Positions 24,482-34,184 of a stretch of DNA of 59,045 nt are shown here, in pieces; the stretch's first letter is position 1, and the number at the start of each line of letters is the position of its first letter. Under the pieces are notes generated by a model. That model was not told the origin of the DNA and ran no database searches. It was given only the letters and a program-made list of their open reading frames with translations. Source of the DNA: Thermoplasmata archaeon (GTDB taxonomy: Archaea > Thermoplasmatota > Thermoplasmata > Thermoplasmatales > Thermoplasmataceae); contig JAKAWU010000003.1 in assembly GCA_021816965.1 (NCBI GenBank), positions 1 to 59,045 of the forward strand, given 5' to 3'. The translations under genes were made by a program, and so were the position numbers.

Positions 24482-24496
24482 TTAACAATTTGTTAA
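24482..24496 (+). promoter_or_regulatory. Perfect palindrome next to the STT3 promoter
   Basis: TTAACAA-T-TTGTTAA is a perfect 7-bp inverted repeat with a 1-nt centre. It sits directly upstream of the TATA-like CTTATACAT (24502-24510), and the STT3 ATG is at 24542. The position over the BRE region suits an operator or activator site, but no regulator is identified. Confidence 0.4.
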
Positions 24497-24541
24497 ACAT
24501 TCTTATACATAGATTGTATTAACCGCTTCGGTAGTAGTAAA

Positions 24542-27500
24542 ATGGAACTGGAAGAGATACAACCTATTGAGAAATTTACCAAATGGTTTACAAAAAACTG
24601 GGAGTTTGTTGGCTTGTTATTGCTCTTTTCGCTCTACATGTTCCTGGCAAACTTCTTCATGTGGGGCCAAACATTCCTGGATAGTTTTGTAAACTTTTCG
24701 GGAGGAAGTGATCCTTATTTTAATTATATTATTATACAGTACATATTATCCAACCATACAACGCTTCTTCACACTATAGGGCTTAATTACCCAATAGGAT
24801 CAGGGAATCCAAGGAATCCTTTTTTCCACTGGATGATAGCATTTGTAGCGGTGATTCTTGGGCCATTCCTTGGCGGGTCATCAAATGCTGCATATTATGC
24901 ATTCATGGAATTTGATGCGGTTTTCGGTGCACTGCTTATAATTCCAGTATATATGCTTGGAAAAAGCATTCTTGGAAAGAAAGCAGGAATGATAGGTGCT
25001 GTTCTATACACATTGATGCCAAGCAATCTTTCATCGGGAATCCTATCTGATGGAAGGATGCACACTCCTGAACTTATTTTCGCATTTTTTGCAATATACT
25101 TCTTGGAAAGGGCAGTAAGGTTTTCATCCAAAGAGAGAATTATACAGGGCAGTCTTTTCAATGTTAAATCGTATTATGGGGATCTGAAAAGATACATAAG
25201 AAACAATAGGAAAGCTACAATTTATGCTCTTCTTGCAGGAGCAACTTATGGGGCCCTTCAGCTTTCCTGGCAGGGACATGCTTACATTCTTGCTATTGTT
25301 ACTATATATGTAGTTATCCAGTTGATAGTGAACCTATTCCTTTCAAGGAATAATGAGTATCTCGTTTATGTAAGTTTTATATTTGTCGCGATTTCATTCT
25401 CTATGAGTGCTTATTATTATTACGCTGCAAACAATGCTCCAAGTGCATGGTTTATCCCACCACTTTACATAGGATTGGGAATGATATTAATATCCGTTAT
25501 CATGAGCATAGCGGGTAGAAAACCATGGATCATTTCTGTTCCAGTAATGATTCTCTTCATCGGAGTATCTCTCGCGGGCCTTTACAAATTCGCACCTCAT
25601 ATTTTCAATGAAATCATATCGGGAGAAGGATATTTCATAAAGACCAGAGTTTATCAGACAATAGCTGAAGCTCAATCGCCACCTCTTGGTCAGTACATTG
25701 GAGGATTTGGGGTAGCACAATTTATACTTGGTATTGCTGGTTTTGCTTACGTTACCTATTTGTTTGTCAAACAAAAATCTGATTCTCTCCTTTTGCTTCT
25801 AGTGTTTAGCGGCGTCTCAATATATATGAGTTTTGCAGCAGCTAGATTCAATGTAACTGCAGCACCAAGTTATGCCATACTTGGTGCAGCACTCCTTGCA
25901 TATTTCTCCAATTTGCTAAAACTTGACAAAAATGTGAGTGAAGACAAAATTAAAAGAACTTATAGAAGAAGTAAGGCCCTTAAAGGCAATATTAAATGGC
26001 TTCAAGCTGCATTTGTATTTTTAATTGTGTTTGGCATTCTCATACCCTCGGGTCTTGGAGTTGTTTCAGCGGCTGTTCCCGGAAACTCTGCAACTTCAGT
26101 GAATCATGAGGTTTACAATGCACTTCCATCGTTTTTGAAACCCCCGTCTTACCTTGCAAACCAGAGCGCATATTTCGGTACAACTGGTTCATTTATCACA
26201 AATTCAACAACTCCCTTATCAAAATCCCTAGAATGGCTCGCAACACAACAGCAAAATCTCTCTCTCGCAGAGAAGCCTGCTTATGTTAACTGGTGGGATT
26301 ATGGGTTCCAAGAATTATGTCAGGGAAAGCATCCAACCGTGGCCGATGATTTCCAACAGGCATATCAGGTAGCTGGGCAAATATTGCTTTCCCAAAATCA
26401 GTCACAGATAATTGCCCTTATGTCAGCAAGGCTGATACAGGCTTCATTACAGGAAAACAATGGACAATTTACACCTGTAATGAAAAGTGCACTTTCTGAA
26501 TACCTGAATACATCAGAAATAAATACTCTTCAGAGTATTTATAACAACCCTCAACAGTATGTTCCATGGATCCTGAACAATGCCTCTATATATGGACAAT
26601 TCATTCCATCAATTTCACCCACTAACGCATATTTTGCCCTGATTAAAGGACAGTTAGCATCAAAAGTGAGTCTGACTAATCTGGTAAACCTATATCAGAA
26701 TCTGCAAAGTGTTACAGGATGGAGTATTCAATATATACAAGCCGATCATTCACTTTTCCCTCTTAACGGACTGAACACAGGTATATTCTATGCTCCTGCT
26801 TATCTTACAGACACGCCATCATACATAACTCCTGGAGGAGGAGTTGTTCCTACTGCATATTACCAGATTTTTGCGCAGACTCCAAATGGAACCTATCCGT
26901 TAAATCAACTTCCTACAAACCTGATTCCAACAGGGTATACAATTCAATACACGCCTGCATTCTATAACACCACCATTTACAGGGCAATGATAGGATTACC
27001 TCCAACTGCAGTAGGACAGACACAAGGAATTCCCGGTCTAACATTTGGAACAACGAAATATACTATGCAACCTGCCTGGAACATGAGTAATTTCGAGTTA
27101 GTATATGATGGTGTCCCTTATAATCCATATAAAAACTTCAGCGCACACCCAAATGCCTTCAAACTTCTTCCTATCCAGCAGGCGTACAATCTTCAAAAGA
27201 ATGGAATAGGTACAGCATTTATATTTCCACAGGTTTCATCTATAATTCAGGGCACTGACCCAATTCTGAGATATTTCCCCGGAGCAATTGTGACAGGTCA
27301 GGTTAAGACAAATTCAGGGATACCTGAATCAGGCATAAGAGTAACCATAGTTGATCAATATGGGATACCCCATCAGACGGTTTTAACGAACTCAAATGGA
27401 TACTATAACATAACAGCACTTCCTGGCAATGACACTCTCATTTACTCTTACGGAACTTTAAACTCAGAAAATCTTGAAGGAAAAAATTTCCTCCATGCTA

Positions 27501-30500
27501 TTGGATTTGCTATTTCAAACCAGCAGGCTGAAAGAAAAGACCTTGCTCTGAACTCTACCACTGGACTTCCCAACTACTATCTTGTTCAAAATTACTTGGT
27601 AGGGAATTTTAACTCTTCAGGCACAGTTGAAAAACAGGAACAAAACGGTATTAATGGAAAAAGTTACAGCACAACTAAGGTAGAGAATGGGACTGTAATA
27701 TTGCAGAATCATATATCTGGGCAGTTCTATAATTTCAGCATAAATCATGGATCATACAATGTAACTGGTATTCCACAGGGTAACTACACAGTATCGGTTT
27801 ATTCTAATGGAATCACGTATCGTGATATACAGGACAATGTTTACACTCCAGATTCTAACATTGGATATGCCATTAAAATACCTATGTCTCTAATTCAGGT
27901 AAACCTTACTTACAATGGTCAAAGGATTTCCGGTGCAACAGTATATGCAGGAAAATACACTGCGACGACAAATAGCACAGGTACTGCACTCTTATACACT
28001 GTTAATGGATCATATCCTGTGTATGCAAAATTAGGGAACAGTATAACACAGATATCTGATGTCAGTATTCCGGTGCTAGGAGGAAACAAAAGCCTAAATC
28101 TCGCACTATTGCCAGCTGTAAGATTAACTATTGGCATTTCAAATCAGGGATTCACACCTTCTGTATTGGACATATACCAATCTTCATACTCGTTAAATGT
28201 ACTGCAACTTCAGAAAAATGGCAGTGTCTACACAGGACTTGTTCCACTAGGCTATTATAGTGTATATGACACTTATGACAACATGACGGTACTTCAGGGT
28301 GTTAATGTGAATTCCTCTGGAACTTACACCTTACATGCATATTCCTCTGCTATATTGAAAGTAATAAATTCCAATGAAAATCTAACTCAGTTATCAGGAT
28401 ATCTCAGTTTAACTAATAACCAGGGAACGATTATAAAATTAATTCAGTCATTAAATCAGAATATTTACCTTCCTGCAGGATTCACTTACACAATCTACTC
28501 TTCAGCATTTACCAGCACGACTGATTATGTTGCTACCACAACTGTGAATCTTAACCAAAATACTCAAACATATATAGATTTCCAGACAGCAAAAACAATT
28601 CAGATAGGAATTTATAACCCTTCAGTTGCAGCTGTTTACGATAGTCAATCTTCAGCAAGTTCAGGAGTTGCAATGATATATCTAAATGGAGAAGCTTATG
28701 GATCTGCAATTATTAATGCAAGGGGAAATACGCTGATCGCATACAATGCACAATCCTTATCTGGCTTTACTATGAAAGCTTATTCAGAAGGATTCTCAAC
28801 TTCTACATTTACTGTCTCCACTCAGACAAATGCACCTTTAAATCTTCAGAAATCCAATGTGTCTCTTAAATTCACTTCAGTGAATGGTGGCGCACTACTT
28901 GATGGAAAAATTACACTTGTAGGTTATTCTAATTACACTTCCAATATCATAAATGGAAAAGTTAGTTTTAATTTGCCGTATGGTTCATATTTCATTAAAA
29001 TATTTGGAGGCAATCAGATAATTTCCTCTTACCAGCAGATTCTTACTGTTTCAACTGGAACATATTCTAAGTCATATAATTTTACTAGTCATGTTGGTTT
29101 CATCGTAAACGGTGTGCAATCTTTCAAGATTTTCAATAATGGTACGTTGATAAATGAAGTAAATGGAACTATTGCGCCAGGAACTTATACGGTATATGAA
29201 CTTGGAAATTCGATGCAATCTGGAATAATAACTTATAGGATAAACAGTAACACAACAGTGAATGCCGTATTATACAACTCATATTGGCTCAATCTCACCA
29301 ATAATTTGGGAATAAGTACAGGTAATTTATTGATAAATTCATCATCTGGGCTGATAAATCTCACATCAATGTCAAGCATTCTTCCGCAAGGGTCTTACTC
29401 TGTACATTATTATGACAATTTAGTGAATTCGACTGGTGAATTCAGAATTTATCATAATATGAACGTGTTTTTGAAATCTAACATACAAAGCAACATTACT
29501 TTGAGTGTGGCCCCTTTCTTTACACAGGTAAACGGTCTTTCACTTTACTCAGGTGTTTCTATGGCTGCAGTCAATGTCTCTTTCTACAAAAATAATTTGC
29601 TTGAAGGATGGACTTATACTACAGGGTCTGGCCATTACAATTTCAGTCTCGTTAATGGAACTTATACCTTGTATGCATACAGCAAATCAGCAATGGTAGC
29701 ATATCTTGGCCATGTCAATATAGGCATCTTTCAGGGTACTTCTACCAATAATATATCCTTAACACCTGCCAATTACATATATGTTTATACTTATTTAGGG
29801 CAAGCACCTAAAGCTGAAAATGTAAACTTAACAGTTGCAGACCTTGGAATATCGGCCACTTCTGGTAGTGGAACTCTCCTTCCTGCGAAAAACATAACAT
29901 TCACTTCATACATTTCAAACACTGTTACAGTGAACAATTACACATTTTCCAACGAGTACCAGTCATCAACTACAATATACACGAACAAAACACAAACAGT
30001 TAATCTGGTGCTGCAAAAGGTAATTAATGGAAACGTTTCAATCAAGCAGAATTATGTTGCGCAAAATGTATCAGAATTCTCGAAATTCTCTTATGATCTA
30101 AACGTAACAAATCTACTCACAACAGAGGCTAACATCACATTATCGTCTGGAAGCAGCAATTGGAATATCACCTTTAACACTAGCACACTAAAAGACCTCG
30201 GAATTAACAGAACTGCATATGTAAAAGCAAACATTAAAAATGTCAATACTGTAGCCTCTGGTGTAAATGAGATACCTATATTAGTCAGTTACAATGGTGG
30301 ATCGCTAACGGATAATGTAAAGGCTAACATGAGTGTAAATTATTCCGCATCATTAAACATTTCCACTGACTTTGCAGCCTTTGATGGTGGAAACATCACC
30401 TACAGTGCTATTCTGAAAAACACAGGAAACACAAATGAGACATTGAATCTTTCAAAGAATATCTATTCTAAATATAACTGGCAGGTGATGTTCAGTATTA

Positions 30501-30835
30501 ATGGGAAGATTGTGAACTCAACAAATCTATCCTTTGGACAGTCAAAGAATCTCCTTATCATATTGGTACCCGAATCCAATTATTATAACAGTGCATTCAA
30601 TTTCACTGTACAGTACAGTATATATCAACTTAATAGTTCAACAGTCCATTCGGAAAACCTGTATGTGTCATTCCCAAATCTTGGAGCATTATACAATACT
30701 GCAAAAGGCGGAAACATTATTGCAAATTACACCGGCAATCCTGTATCGACAATTGAAATTGGAATATTGGTTATCGTAATAGCAGTGATTGGTGGACTTG
30801 CAGGAGTTGCATTCAGAGGGAGGAAAAACAGATGA
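24542..30835 (+). CDS. aglB: Oligosaccharyltransferase STT3/AglB with giant extracellular extension
   Basis: AglB moves lipid-linked glycan onto Asn of N-x-S/T sites. The first 500 or so residues hold about 13 membrane helices with the catalytic GSDPYFNYI loop (about 54-62) and DGRMHTPEL (about 171). Then comes the soluble domain with NWWDYGFQ (about 581), the WWDYG sequon-binding motif. From about residue 918 to 2065 follows a series of beta-sandwich units, the first a carboxypeptidase-regulatory-like repeat (SNGYYNITALPG) and the last NEW3/CARDB-like, full of N-x-S/T sequons. A final membrane anchor (about 2070-2090) and RGRKNR end it. Typical AglB is under 1000 residues. Confidence 0.9.
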   Translation: MELEEIQPIEKFTKWFTKNWEFVGLLLLFSLYMFLANFFMWGQTFLDSFVNFSGGSDPYFNYIIIQYILSNHTTLLHTIGLNYPIGSGNPRNPFFHWMIAFVAVILGPFLGGSSNAAYYAFMEFDAVFGALLIIPVYMLGKSILGKKAGMIGAVLYTLMPSNLSSGILSDGRMHTPELIFAFFAIYFLERAVRFSSKERIIQGSLFNVKSYYGDLKRYIRNNRKATIYALLAGATYGALQLSWQGHAYILAIVTIYVVIQLIVNLFLSRNNEYLVYVSFIFVAISFSMSAYYYYAANNAPSAWFIPPLYIGLGMILISVIMSIAGRKPWIISVPVMILFIGVSLAGLYKFAPHIFNEIISGEGYFIKTRVYQTIAEAQSPPLGQYIGGFGVAQFILGIAGFAYVTYLFVKQKSDSLLLLLVFSGVSIYMSFAAARFNVTAAPSYAILGAALLAYFSNLLKLDKNVSEDKIKRTYRRSKALKGNIKWLQAAFVFLIVFGILIPSGLGVVSAAVPGNSATSVNHEVYNALPSFLKPPSYLANQSAYFGTTGSFITNSTTPLSKSLEWLATQQQNLSLAEKPAYVNWWDYGFQELCQGKHPTVADDFQQAYQVAGQILLSQNQSQIIALMSARLIQASLQENNGQFTPVMKSALSEYLNTSEINTLQSIYNNPQQYVPWILNNASIYGQFIPSISPTNAYFALIKGQLASKVSLTNLVNLYQNLQSVTGWSIQYIQADHSLFPLNGLNTGIFYAPAYLTDTPSYITPGGGVVPTAYYQIFAQTPNGTYPLNQLPTNLIPTGYTIQYTPAFYNTTIYRAMIGLPPTAVGQTQGIPGLTFGTTKYTMQPAWNMSNFELVYDGVPYNPYKNFSAHPNAFKLLPIQQAYNLQKNGIGTAFIFPQVSSIIQGTDPILRYFPGAIVTGQVKTNSGIPESGIRVTIVDQYGIPHQTVLTNSNGYYNITALPGNDTLIYSYGTLNSENLEGKNFLHAIGFAISNQQAERKDLALNSTTGLPNYYLVQNYLVGNFNSSGTVEKQEQNGINGKSYSTTKVENGTVILQNHISGQFYNFSINHGSYNVTGIPQGNYTVSVYSNGITYRDIQDNVYTPDSNIGYAIKIPMSLIQVNLTYNGQRISGATVYAGKYTATTNSTGTALLYTVNGSYPVYAKLGNSITQISDVSIPVLGGNKSLNLALLPAVRLTIGISNQGFTPSVLDIYQSSYSLNVLQLQKNGSVYTGLVPLGYYSVYDTYDNMTVLQGVNVNSSGTYTLHAYSSAILKVINSNENLTQLSGYLSLTNNQGTIIKLIQSLNQNIYLPAGFTYTIYSSAFTSTTDYVATTTVNLNQNTQTYIDFQTAKTIQIGIYNPSVAAVYDSQSSASSGVAMIYLNGEAYGSAIINARGNTLIAYNAQSLSGFTMKAYSEGFSTSTFTVSTQTNAPLNLQKSNVSLKFTSVNGGALLDGKITLVGYSNYTSNIINGKVSFNLPYGSYFIKIFGGNQIISSYQQILTVSTGTYSKSYNFTSHVGFIVNGVQSFKIFNNGTLINEVNGTIAPGTYTVYELGNSMQSGIITYRINSNTTVNAVLYNSYWLNLTNNLGISTGNLLINSSSGLINLTSMSSILPQGSYSVHYYDNLVNSTGEFRIYHNMNVFLKSNIQSNITLSVAPFFTQVNGLSLYSGVSMAAVNVSFYKNNLLEGWTYTTGSGHYNFSLVNGTYTLYAYSKSAMVAYLGHVNIGIFQGTSTNNISLTPANYIYVYTYLGQAPKAENVNLTVADLGISATSGSGTLLPAKNITFTSYISNTVTVNNYTFSNEYQSSTTIYTNKTQTVNLVLQKVINGNVSIKQNYVAQNVSEFSKFSYDLNVTNLLTTEANITLSSGSSNWNITFNTSTLKDLGINRTAYVKANIKNVNTVASGVNEIPILVSYNGGSLTDNVKANMSVNYSASLNISTDFAAFDGGNITYSAILKNTGNTNETLNLSKNIYSKYNWQVMFSINGKIVNSTNLSFGQSKNLLIILVPESNYYNSAFNFTVQYSIYQLNSSTVHSENLYVSFPNLGALYNTAKGGNIIANYTGNPVSTIEIGILVIVIAVIGGLAGVAFRGRKNR

Positions 30836-31635
30836 ACCACAAATTTTTACTTGCAACCTTTTGCATATCCTTAATGGTTTTGTCATTACCGCTGGCACTT
30901 GCAGAGCCTTCACATGCTACTAACGGCTCATTCAATGTCACTGTATCTCACCCATCAAGTGTATATAAAACTGAAAGATTTCAGTTATTCTTTAACGAAT
31001 CAAAGGGATTTTCAAACTATACAGCAACTGTCTATATTGCAGCAGAGTATGCGATAGGTCTCTCCAGCGGGGGGAATACACAAGAACTTTCGAAAAGTGG
31101 ATTCTTTGAGTTCAATATCACTGCACCGGATGCTGCAAATCAATCCATATATATCACAATCTATGCCACTGCAACTTATGGCTCCGTCGTAGTCAGTAAA
31201 ATCATAAATATAGCAATTCCTGTTTATGAACCAATTACACTCAACGCATACATCTCTAACACTGAATCTACAACATACAGTAACATTTCAGTACAATTCA
31301 TTCTTAATGGAGCACTTATTTCAACAAAGGTAATATCATTAGGTCCCGGTCAAAGCAAGGACGTTACGGTGATTGAAGCATCCAGCCTTCTGAATAATGG
31401 GGTTAACACACTTCAGGTCAAGATCGTGAACGGCTCCTTGTTCACAGGTGTTAAATCATCATACGTGAGTACCTTTTATTATGGAACACCTCCGAACTAT
31501 GACTGGATATATTATATTTCAGGCGCGGTTGTTATATTTATGGCATTTTTGGTGCTTGCCTCGGGAAAGAGAAAAACAGCAACTGGTCAACCAAAATGGA
31601 GATACAACAGGAAGAAAAACCAAAAGAAATCTTAA
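30832..31635 (+). CDS. Secreted, membrane-anchored CARDB-like protein
   Basis: A 267-residue protein with a cleavable signal peptide (LLATFCISLMVLSLPLALAEP), about 190 residues of extracellular beta-rich sequence, and a C-terminal membrane helix (WIYYISGAVVIFMAFLVLAS) with a basic cytosolic tail. The middle part (YSNISVQFILNGALIST, LGPGQSKDVTV) resembles CARDB/COG1361 adhesion-type domains. There are several N-x-S/T sequons. It overlaps the STT3 gene by 4 nt (ATGA), so the two are translated together. A role in cell-surface assembly beside the STT3 extension is likely, though unproven. Confidence 0.65.
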   Translation: MNHKFLLATFCISLMVLSLPLALAEPSHATNGSFNVTVSHPSSVYKTERFQLFFNESKGFSNYTATVYIAAEYAIGLSSGGNTQELSKSGFFEFNITAPDAANQSIYITIYATATYGSVVVSKIINIAIPVYEPITLNAYISNTESTTYSNISVQFILNGALISTKVISLGPGQSKDVTVIEASSLLNNGVNTLQVKIVNGSLFTGVKSSYVSTFYYGTPPNYDWIYYISGAVVIFMAFLVLASGKRKTATGQPKWRYNRKKNQKKS

Positions 31636-32298
31636 TCAAATATTATTTAAAGTACGGAACTCCTCTTCTATGAGTTCTCTTCTTTTCTTTGCAGTCATAG
31701 AAGGACCATTTTTTTGAAATATCTCAATATTTGCAATTCTAGCTGCTGATAGTGCATTATCATGCGTTTTATGTGGATAACTTGTACCGGTTTCATTGAT
31801 TATTTCAACATTCAGGCCAAGTGGTAAAATCTGCCTCAATATATACTGCCTGTTAGGTTTATCTCCGTTCCCTACTCTGATGGAACAGTATTCTGCACCA
31901 TAGTCTACAATTAATGTTTCGACAGTGTTTCTTATTTGTCCAACATCAAATAGTTCAAAGGCTTCAAGTACAACATTATTTGATGTGACTGCAATTCCGG
32001 GTTTGGGCCCAGGATCTATCCCTATATAAATGGTATGAAATTTATCTTTGCCCATGAAGAATGAAAAACTTCTGCGAACAGCTCTAACTGGATCCTCCTG
32101 GAAAATCTGTTTCTCAGATATTCTGCTATCACCAGTTGAACTCAGCACTACGTCAACATTTTTCAAATCCTCGAAAATGTTTTCAATTGAGATAAAATTA
32201 ATTCCAAAATCTTTGAGTGCGCGGATCACGCCATAGTAAAATCTTGGGTTTTTAGTATATATTCCAAGCTTACCCATGCCATATGAATAATAGTACAT
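31636..32298 (-). CDS. RuvC/RNase H-fold protein, third gene of the S15-RecJ operon
   Basis: A 220-residue protein. After an N-terminal alpha/beta part (about 1-85) comes YIGIDPGPKPGIAV (about residues 91-104), the first strand of an RNase H/RuvC fold with its Asp. It continues with an Asp/Glu-containing SIRVGNGDKPNRQYILRQIL region and ends with HKTHDNALSAARIANI, a position where RuvC-like proteins carry the last acidic ligand. It starts 5 nt after recJ, so a DNA-repair or replication role is plausible. I do not recognise a named family. Confidence 0.55.
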   Translation of the reverse strand: MYYYSYGMGKLGIYTKNPRFYYGVIRALKDFGINFISIENIFEDLKNVDVVLSSTGDSRISEKQIFQEDPVRAVRRSFSFFMGKDKFHTIYIGIDPGPKPGIAVTSNNVVLEAFELFDVGQIRNTVETLIVDYGAEYCSIRVGNGDKPNRQYILRQILPLGLNVEIINETGTSYPHKTHDNALSAARIANIEIFQKNGPSMTAKKRRELIEEEFRTLNNI

Positions 32299-32303
32299 TG
32301 TAT

Positions 32304-33662
32304 TTAACGTCTTTTCATGTTTTTTAGCTGAATCCCAACCATTTCGTCCACAAGTTCAACAAATTGTTTCTCCCTTCCCCGGGGAATATTGCCTCCTGCA
32401 GCAATGTCATGGCCTCCGCCATTTCCTTCTACCTTCATTGCGCATTCCTTCATGACCTGGGATAGATTGAGTCCCATTTCAACCATTTTTCTTGTTCCTC
32501 TGCTGGATACGAGCGTGATCTTGTCTCCTGCATTGAATCCTATGACTGGTTTTGTCTGATCTGCAAGATATAGCATCAAAGTGCCAGAAATTGCACCTGC
32601 CATCTCAGAGCCTGGCGCATAGAAAAATTGAATATTTTTGCTTTTTTCCATGGATTTGTGTGATCGTGTGATATAATCTATCAGTTTTGTTTCGTATATT
32701 TTTCTGTTCTTTATCATAACATCCTTAAGAGAAGTGTTGCCAATGAAATATTCAACCGGAATTGAATTGTCACCATTTTTAGCATTTGCATCTATGATTA
32801 CTGAAAGTTCTGATGACGTGAATCCGTTGGAAAAGATCAGTTCATCCCTTTCAAGGTAGGACATTGCCTCGCTCTGGCATCCCTGGATCATAAGTCTGTA
32901 TGAAAGATGTTTTCCCAGCAGCAGTTTTTCCTCATTCGTAAGGGACTCAGGTTTTCTTGTTCCATCAAGTTTAAGATCATTTAGAAGTGCTTCTGCACCT
33001 TCTCTGGAACCTGTTAATCCATTTATGAATGGATCAATAGAATATACAATTGAATCTATAAGTGTTTCACCATGCAGGTTGAGGACATGCTTTTTTTCAA
33101 TGTTCTTTCCATAGGCCTCAATGAGCCCCCTGTTCACCCCTTTAAATCCCTCCATGTCCTGTTTGTCTGCCATTGCTCCCGTGATCATGAATGGAAGAAG
33201 ATCAGAATTCTCAGAATTCACTGCCACTGCGAAGATAAAGGCCATTGTGGCCCCACAAGCTTCTCTTGTTCCATCTATTCCATAATCTCTGGCATTTATG
33301 TTCAGAACACTTTTCGGGCTGTCAGAATAAAGGTGATGATCAAGAACCAGTATATTCTTCTCTCCCGAATCAAAATATTTTGCCTGATCTGAGCCACAGT
33401 CCACAAATATGGTTGGAAGATTCTTCTCTTCCTCGTATCTCTTGACCATCCCTTCTCTGGATAAGTCCTTTACAAATCCAAGATGGAATCTCTTTCCCGC
33501 TCTTAGCATCATATTGGTGAGAATAATGGCTGAACTTGTGCCATCCCCATCATAGTGTGCCAGAATCCTGAAATAATCAAATTTATCAAAAAATTCTCTT
33601 GCTTTGTCAAGAGAAGTAATAAAATCTTTATTTATTAATTTGTCAAGCATTGGTTTACTCAC
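32304..33662 (-). CDS. RecJ/GAN-type DHH-DHHA1 single-strand nuclease
   Basis: A 452-residue phosphoesterase. Motifs: AHYDGDGTSSAIIL (motif I, about residues 36-49), VDCGSDQ, LDHHLYSD (the DHH motif, about 106-113), and the C-terminal DHHA1 GGGHDIAAGG. Archaeal proteins of this kind are single-strand exonucleases related to Cdc45, and some (GAN) bind the GINS complex at replication forks. All metal residues appear present, so it should be active. It overlaps rpsO by 4 nt, an arrangement often seen in Euryarchaeota. Confidence 0.88.
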   Translation of the reverse strand: MSKPMLDKLINKDFITSLDKAREFFDKFDYFRILAHYDGDGTSSAIILTNMMLRAGKRFHLGFVKDLSREGMVKRYEEEKNLPTIFVDCGSDQAKYFDSGEKNILVLDHHLYSDSPKSVLNINARDYGIDGTREACGATMAFIFAVAVNSENSDLLPFMITGAMADKQDMEGFKGVNRGLIEAYGKNIEKKHVLNLHGETLIDSIVYSIDPFINGLTGSREGAEALLNDLKLDGTRKPESLTNEEKLLLGKHLSYRLMIQGCQSEAMSYLERDELIFSNGFTSSELSVIIDANAKNGDNSIPVEYFIGNTSLKDVMIKNRKIYETKLIDYITRSHKSMEKSKNIQFFYAPGSEMAGAISGTLMLYLADQTKPVIGFNAGDKITLVSSRGTRKMVEMGLNLSQVMKECAMKVEGNGGGHDIAAGGNIPRGREKQFVELVDEMVGIQLKNMKRR

Positions 33663-34096
33663 AATACTTTGTTGAGTTCCCAGCCCCTTGCAAGACGTCC
33701 AGTTCTTTTGTAGTATCTTACAAGTCTCAGCATCTTAGCCATCACAAGGCTTCTTCTCCTGCTATTGCTGATGTCTTTTTTGTTAAGGTTCATGTGTTTT
33801 GAGACTCTCTTGTATTTGGTAATAAGTGCAAGGAGATCTTCAGGAACTTCCGGTGCAATTTTATTTTCAGAAAGTACATCGCCTATCTTCTTCTTGTTGA
33901 TAAATTTGAGTTTTGGAACACCATAGAGATCCCTCAATTTTATACCTATCATTGATGCGGTCAGACCATCCCTCCTCATCTGAACCACTGCCTCTTCAAT
34001 CTCGCTCTGACTCATCTGTACCCAGTTGTGCTTCTCTCCGTAGAATGAGTTTCTTGACCCTGATTTTCCTTTTTTCCTAGTATGCATCTTCGCCAT
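33659..34096 (-). CDS. rpsO: 30S ribosomal protein S15 (archaeal/eukaryal uS15)
   Basis: A 145-residue small-subunit protein with the archaeal N-terminal extension MAKMHTRKKGKSGS, then the S15 fold: WVQMSQSEIEEAVVQMRRDGLTASMIGIKLRDLYGVP, KYKRVSKHMNLNKKDISNSRRRSLVMAKMLRLVRYYKRTGRL. The length is as expected (140-155). It leads the S15-RecJ-RuvC-like operon. Confidence 0.95.
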   Translation of the reverse strand: MAKMHTRKKGKSGSRNSFYGEKHNWVQMSQSEIEEAVVQMRRDGLTASMIGIKLRDLYGVPKLKFINKKKIGDVLSENKIAPEVPEDLLALITKYKRVSKHMNLNKKDISNSRRRSLVMAKMLRLVRYYKRTGRLARGWELNKVL

Positions 34097-34184
34097 TGGA
34101 AATCACGTTTTTGATCCATATGAATAGCTTATTTATTAATATTGAGTTTAGCAAAGCGAGCCTCAGAACGAAGGATGCATATCT

